DNA of 15,519 bases from Myxococcales bacterium (GTDB taxonomy: Bacteria > Myxococcota_A > Polyangia > Polyangiales > JADJMO01), in assembly GCA_021783935.1 (NCBI GenBank), contig JAJXTK010000059.1:1-15519 (forward strand), read 5' to 3'. The notes under the pieces are model-generated. The model had not been told where the DNA came from, ran no database searches, and saw nothing but the letters and a program-made list of their open reading frames with translations. Shown here piece after piece: positions 14,305 through 15,519 of the stretch. The stretch's first letter is position 1. Every line of letters starts with the position of its first letter. The position numbers and the translations under genes are program-made.

Positions 14305-15519
14305 GTGAGCATCCCCCCCGACGCGCCCCCGACGGCGCGAGCGCCCGAGGTGACGGTCGTCGCCGACGCCGCGGGGCTCGCTCGCGCCCTCGAGGCGCTC
14401 GCGGACGCAGAACGCGTCGCGATCGACGCCGAGAGCAACGGGCTGCACGCCTACCGCGCGAGGCTCTGCACGTTGCAGCTCGCGGCGGCCTCGGCGCAAG
14501 GCGAGGTCTCGCGCGTCTTCGTGGTCGACGCGATTGCGCTCGGCGACGACGGGTTGGCGCCGCTCGCGTCGCTGCTCGGCGAGGCGGGGCCACCGAAGCT
14601 CGTGCACGACCTCGCCTTCGACGCGCGCATCCTCGCGCAGCACGGGCTCGCCCTCGCGCGCGCGATCGACACCGCGATCATGGCGCGCTTCGTGGGCGAG
14701 AAGGCCACCGGTCTCGCGGCGCTGGTCGGCGCGCACCTCGGCGTCAAGCTCGCGAAGGACCTGCAACAGCACGACTGGGCGAGGCGGCCGCTCGGGGCCG
14801 AGGTGCTGCCCTACCTCGCCGCCGACGTCGCCCACCTGCCGCGCCTGTGGCGCGTGCTCGCCTCGGCCGCCGAGACCCTCGGCGTGGTCGAGGACGTCGA
14901 AGAGGAGACGCGCTACCGCCTCGCGACCTCGCTGGCCGCGCAGGGCGAGGTCGACCCGCGTCCGCCGTACGTGCGCATCAAGGGGGCCGGGCCGCTCGAC
15001 GCGACGGGGCTCGCCGTGCTGCGCGAGCTGGCTGCGGTGCGCGAGACCGAGGCCGCGCGCCTCGACGTGCCCCCCTTCAAGATCGTCGGCAACGAGGTGC
15101 TCGTCGAGCTCGCGCGCCGTCGACCGATCGGGGTCGACGCCGTCCGAGGCGTCCGGGGCCTCGAGCGCGGCCGCGGCGGCGCGATCGCGCGGGCGCTCGC
15201 CGACGCGATCGTGCGCGGGCGCGAGGCGGGCGCGATCCCGCGCGAGGAGCACGAGGCGTTCTTCGCGCGCAGGCCGACTCCGCCGCGCGAGCAGGTCGAG
15301 GCGCGGCGCGCGCGCGAGCAGCGGCTCACGGCGTGCCGGCGCGCGCTCGCCAAGGCGCGGGGCGTCGACGAGCAGGCGGTCCTGCCGGGGCACTGCGTCC
15401 AGGACCTCGCCGACCTCGCCCCCTCCGACCTCGCCCCCTCCGACCTCGCCCCCTCCGACCTCGCCCCCTCCGACCTCGCCCCCCCCCCCCCCGCCCCCCC
15501 CCCCCCCCCCGGCCCCCCC
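14305..15519 (+). CDS. rnd: RNase D family 3'-5' exonuclease with HRDC domain (partial)
   Basis: The frame is open to the window edge; it is trustworthy to about 15411 (about 369 residues). A DEDDy exonuclease domain occupies about 15-195: motif I AIDAESNGLH (Asp41, Glu43), motif II VHDLAFDARIL (Asp106) and motif III YLAADVAHL (Tyr170, Asp174). An HRDC helical domain follows at about 230-275 (ATGLAVLRELAAVRE, PPFKIVGNEVLVELA). A second HRDC-like segment begins near LTACRRALAKARG. The enzyme is expected to trim the 3' ends of tRNA precursors and other structured RNAs. The GTG at 14305 lies 6 bases after the previous stop, with GGAG about 10 bases upstream; an in-frame GTG near 14350 is an alternative. 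The end is lost in repeat and poly-C sequence that is probably not genuine. Confidence 0.88.
   Translation, partial: MSIPPDAPPTARAPEVTVVADAAGLARALEALADAERVAIDAESNGLHAYRARLCTLQLAAASAQGEVSRVFVVDAIALGDDGLAPLASLLGEAGPPKLVHDLAFDARILAQHGLALARAIDTAIMARFVGEKATGLAALVGAHLGVKLAKDLQQHDWARRPLGAEVLPYLAADVAHLPRLWRVLASAAETLGVVEDVEEETRYRLATSLAAQGEVDPRPPYVRIKGAGPLDATGLAVLRELAAVRETEAARLDVPPFKIVGNEVLVELARRRPIGVDAVRGVRGLERGRGGAIARALADAIVRGREAGAIPREEHEAFFARRPTPPREQVEARRAREQRLTACRRALAKARGVDEQAVLPGHCVQDLADLAPSDLAPSDLAPSDLAPSDLAPPPPAPPPPPGPP
15412..15480. repeat. 15-base tandem repeat at the window end
   Basis: Four exact copies of GACCTCGCCCCCTCC (15412-15471) and a 9-base partial copy. They are in frame with the exonuclease and would encode Asp-Leu-Ala-Pro-Ser repeats. 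Identity is perfect across copies, and the array runs straight into poly-C. Confidence 0.9.
15481..15519. other. Poly-C run, likely sequencing artefact
   Basis: Thirty-nine bases that are all C except G at 15493 and 15511-15512. This is not plausible as coding sequence. On the opposite strand it is poly-G, the known no-signal call of two-colour Illumina chemistry. It marks the unreliable end of a contig. Confidence 0.85.

Overview
The window is very GC-rich DNA with almost every third codon position G or C. It carries a MYXO-CTERM-like sorting tail, a Ser/Thr kinase with a PEGA-like C-terminus, a REC-first histidine kinase and several lipoproteins. This points to a myxobacterium-like organism (Myxococcota, probably Polyangia-like). 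The taxonomic call rests on gene content only.

Left part (1-4798): a gene tail of unknown identity ends at 107. It is followed by a hairpin and a broken or ambiguous coding stretch (163-634). Next comes a tyrosine phenol-lyase gene on the minus strand (729-2117), which carries the active-site residues that separate it from tryptophanase. A LysR-type regulator (2250-3173) is transcribed divergently from it. The 132-base gap between them holds repeated TTCGA half-sites and is probably the shared control region. A cytoplasmic Ser/Thr kinase with one membrane span and an extracytoplasmic PEGA-like domain follows on the minus strand (3230-4798).

Middle part (4973-11852): an MrfA/YprA-type DNA repair helicase is read rightward from a candidate near-leaderless promoter. 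It converges on a Cys-rich, surface-anchored MYXO-CTERM protein that has lost its N-terminus, with a propeller-like lipoprotein upstream of that. A MarR regulator is divergent from the lipoprotein, with a 19-base palindrome between them. The MarR gene meets a soluble REC-histidine kinase tail to tail, with both stop codons inside one TGATCA hexamer.

Right part (11922-end): a rightward series has small to moderate gaps. It encodes a parvulin-type peptidyl-prolyl isomerase lipoprotein, a short LpxC (lipid A deacetylase), two small proteins whose sequence and layout suggest secretion-apparatus filament or accessory proteins (weak inference), and an RNase D family exonuclease with an HRDC domain. 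The first two genes form an envelope-biogenesis pair. The last 110 bases are a 15-base tandem repeat that decays into poly-C, most likely a contig-end sequencing artefact.

The least explained items are the small-protein pair at 13360-14298, the headless Cys-rich gene, and the tyrosine phenol-lyase/LysR unit. No RNA genes, CRISPR arrays or insertion sequences were seen.
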